Source of the DNA: Planctomycetaceae bacterium
GTDB taxonomy: Bacteria; Planctomycetota; Planctomycetia; Planctomycetales; Planctomycetaceae
DNA: 32,741 nucleotides
Assembly: GCA_900299185.1 (NCBI GenBank)
Contig: OMIV01000268.1
Span: 1-32,741, forward strand
Direction: 5' to 3'
Below the pieces are notes generated by a model that did not search any database, had not been told where the DNA came from, and worked only from the letters and a program-made list of their open reading frames with translations. Shown here one piece after another: positions 32,398-32,741 of the stretch; positions within the stretch are counted from its first letter, which is position 1, and each line of letters begins with the position of its first letter. The position numbers were made by a program, and so were the translations under genes.

Positions 32398-32741
32398 ATG
32401 ACCAGTCGCGTGCTCGTTGTTGCGATGCTGTTGCTGCCGCTGGTTGCTGCGCGGGCCGATGACGCTCAGTGGTTCAAAGACCGTGTCGAACCCGTTCTTG
32501 TGAAGCATTGTTATGAATGCCATTCGCATCAGAGCGGCAAGTTGAAGGGCGGACTGACGCTGGACTCGAAGAGTGGCTGGAGCACCGGCGGTGATTCCGG
32601 CCCCGCAGTGGTGAGCGGCAAGCCTGACGAGAGCTTGCTCATCAAAGCTGTCAGGTATCTCGACAATGATTTGAAGATGCCGCCTGATGCGAAATTGTCA
32701 GACGCCGAAATCGAAGTGCTCGTGGAGTGGGTGAAACGCGG
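32398..32741 (+). CDS. PSCyt1-type cytochrome protein, 3' end outside window
   Basis: The first 114 residues are visible. A signal peptide (core LVVAMLLLPLVAARA) is followed by a planctomycete cytochrome domain with the haem motif CYECH (38-42), then LKGGLTLDSKSGW, VVSGKPDESLLIKAV and KMPPDAKLSDAEIEVLVEWV. This is the standard N-terminus of the large planctomycete proteins that carry PSCyt1, DUF1549 and DUF1553, usually paired with a DUF1501 protein. GAGGAG lies 8-9 bases before the ATG. A DUF1501 gene would be expected just beyond the right edge. The later domains cannot be seen. Confidence 0.92.
   Translation, partial: MTSRVLVVAMLLLPLVAARADDAQWFKDRVEPVLVKHCYECHSHQSGKLKGGLTLDSKSGWSTGGDSGPAVVSGKPDESLLIKAVRYLDNDLKMPPDAKLSDAEIEVLVEWVKR

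Overview
This window looks like a chromosomal segment of a planctomycete (phylum Planctomycetota). The markers are two DUF1501 proteins with RR-type signal sequences, a PVC-type membrane-bound dehydrogenase with HEAT repeats and a C-terminal haem domain, the start of a PSCyt1-type cytochrome protein, a MamK/MreB-like actin, a protein ending in a GspG-like module, and several very large proteins without recognisable relatives. No phage, plasmid, transposase, CRISPR, rRNA or tRNA gene was seen.

Layout: (1) 1-1622, minus: the 5' part of pheT, in a short form that lacks the OB-fold tRNA-binding insert. (2) 1763-2044: a small membrane protein, then a 545-base gap with one DnaA-box match and a hairpin, then dnaA (2590-4077). 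(3) 4287-8984, minus: an envelope-type group of a HAD-UbiA fusion with an incomplete membrane domain, a GspG-tail protein and a GT39-like membrane glycosyltransferase. (4) 9203-15058, plus: an MqnP/UbiA-type prenyltransferase, the PVC dehydrogenase and a DUF1501 protein. (5) 15398-21983, minus: valS, cimA and an enolase-superfamily enzyme. (6) 22117-28072, plus: aroC, an exported membrane-anchored protein, the actin-like protein and a second DUF1501 protein. (7) 28344-31889, minus: a 1181-residue membrane protein of unknown function. (8) 32398-end, plus: the start of a PSCyt1 protein.

The strongest find is in region 5. Upstream of cimA, on the minus strand, there is a promoter-like sequence (20590-20617), a 27-codon leader ORF (20473-20556) with a VVVIRII run, an antiterminator segment overlapping its stop codon, and a 14-bp intrinsic terminator with a U-tract ending about 30 nt before the cimA start. 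This is the full layout of ribosome-mediated attenuation. The controlled genes would be cimA (isoleucine precursor synthesis) and valS (charging of tRNA-Val), which follows after 90 nt without a visible terminator. The leader would thus read the charged Val- and Ile-tRNA supply that these two genes affect.

A second theme is short invasive repeats of several unrelated families, some inside genes and in frame: a nonamer inverted-repeat element before and within the PVC dehydrogenase gene, and a twin-hairpin element and a heptamer array inside valS. A twin-hairpin element of similar architecture lies between genes at 28114-28172. In the proteins these become linker or surface-loop insertions.
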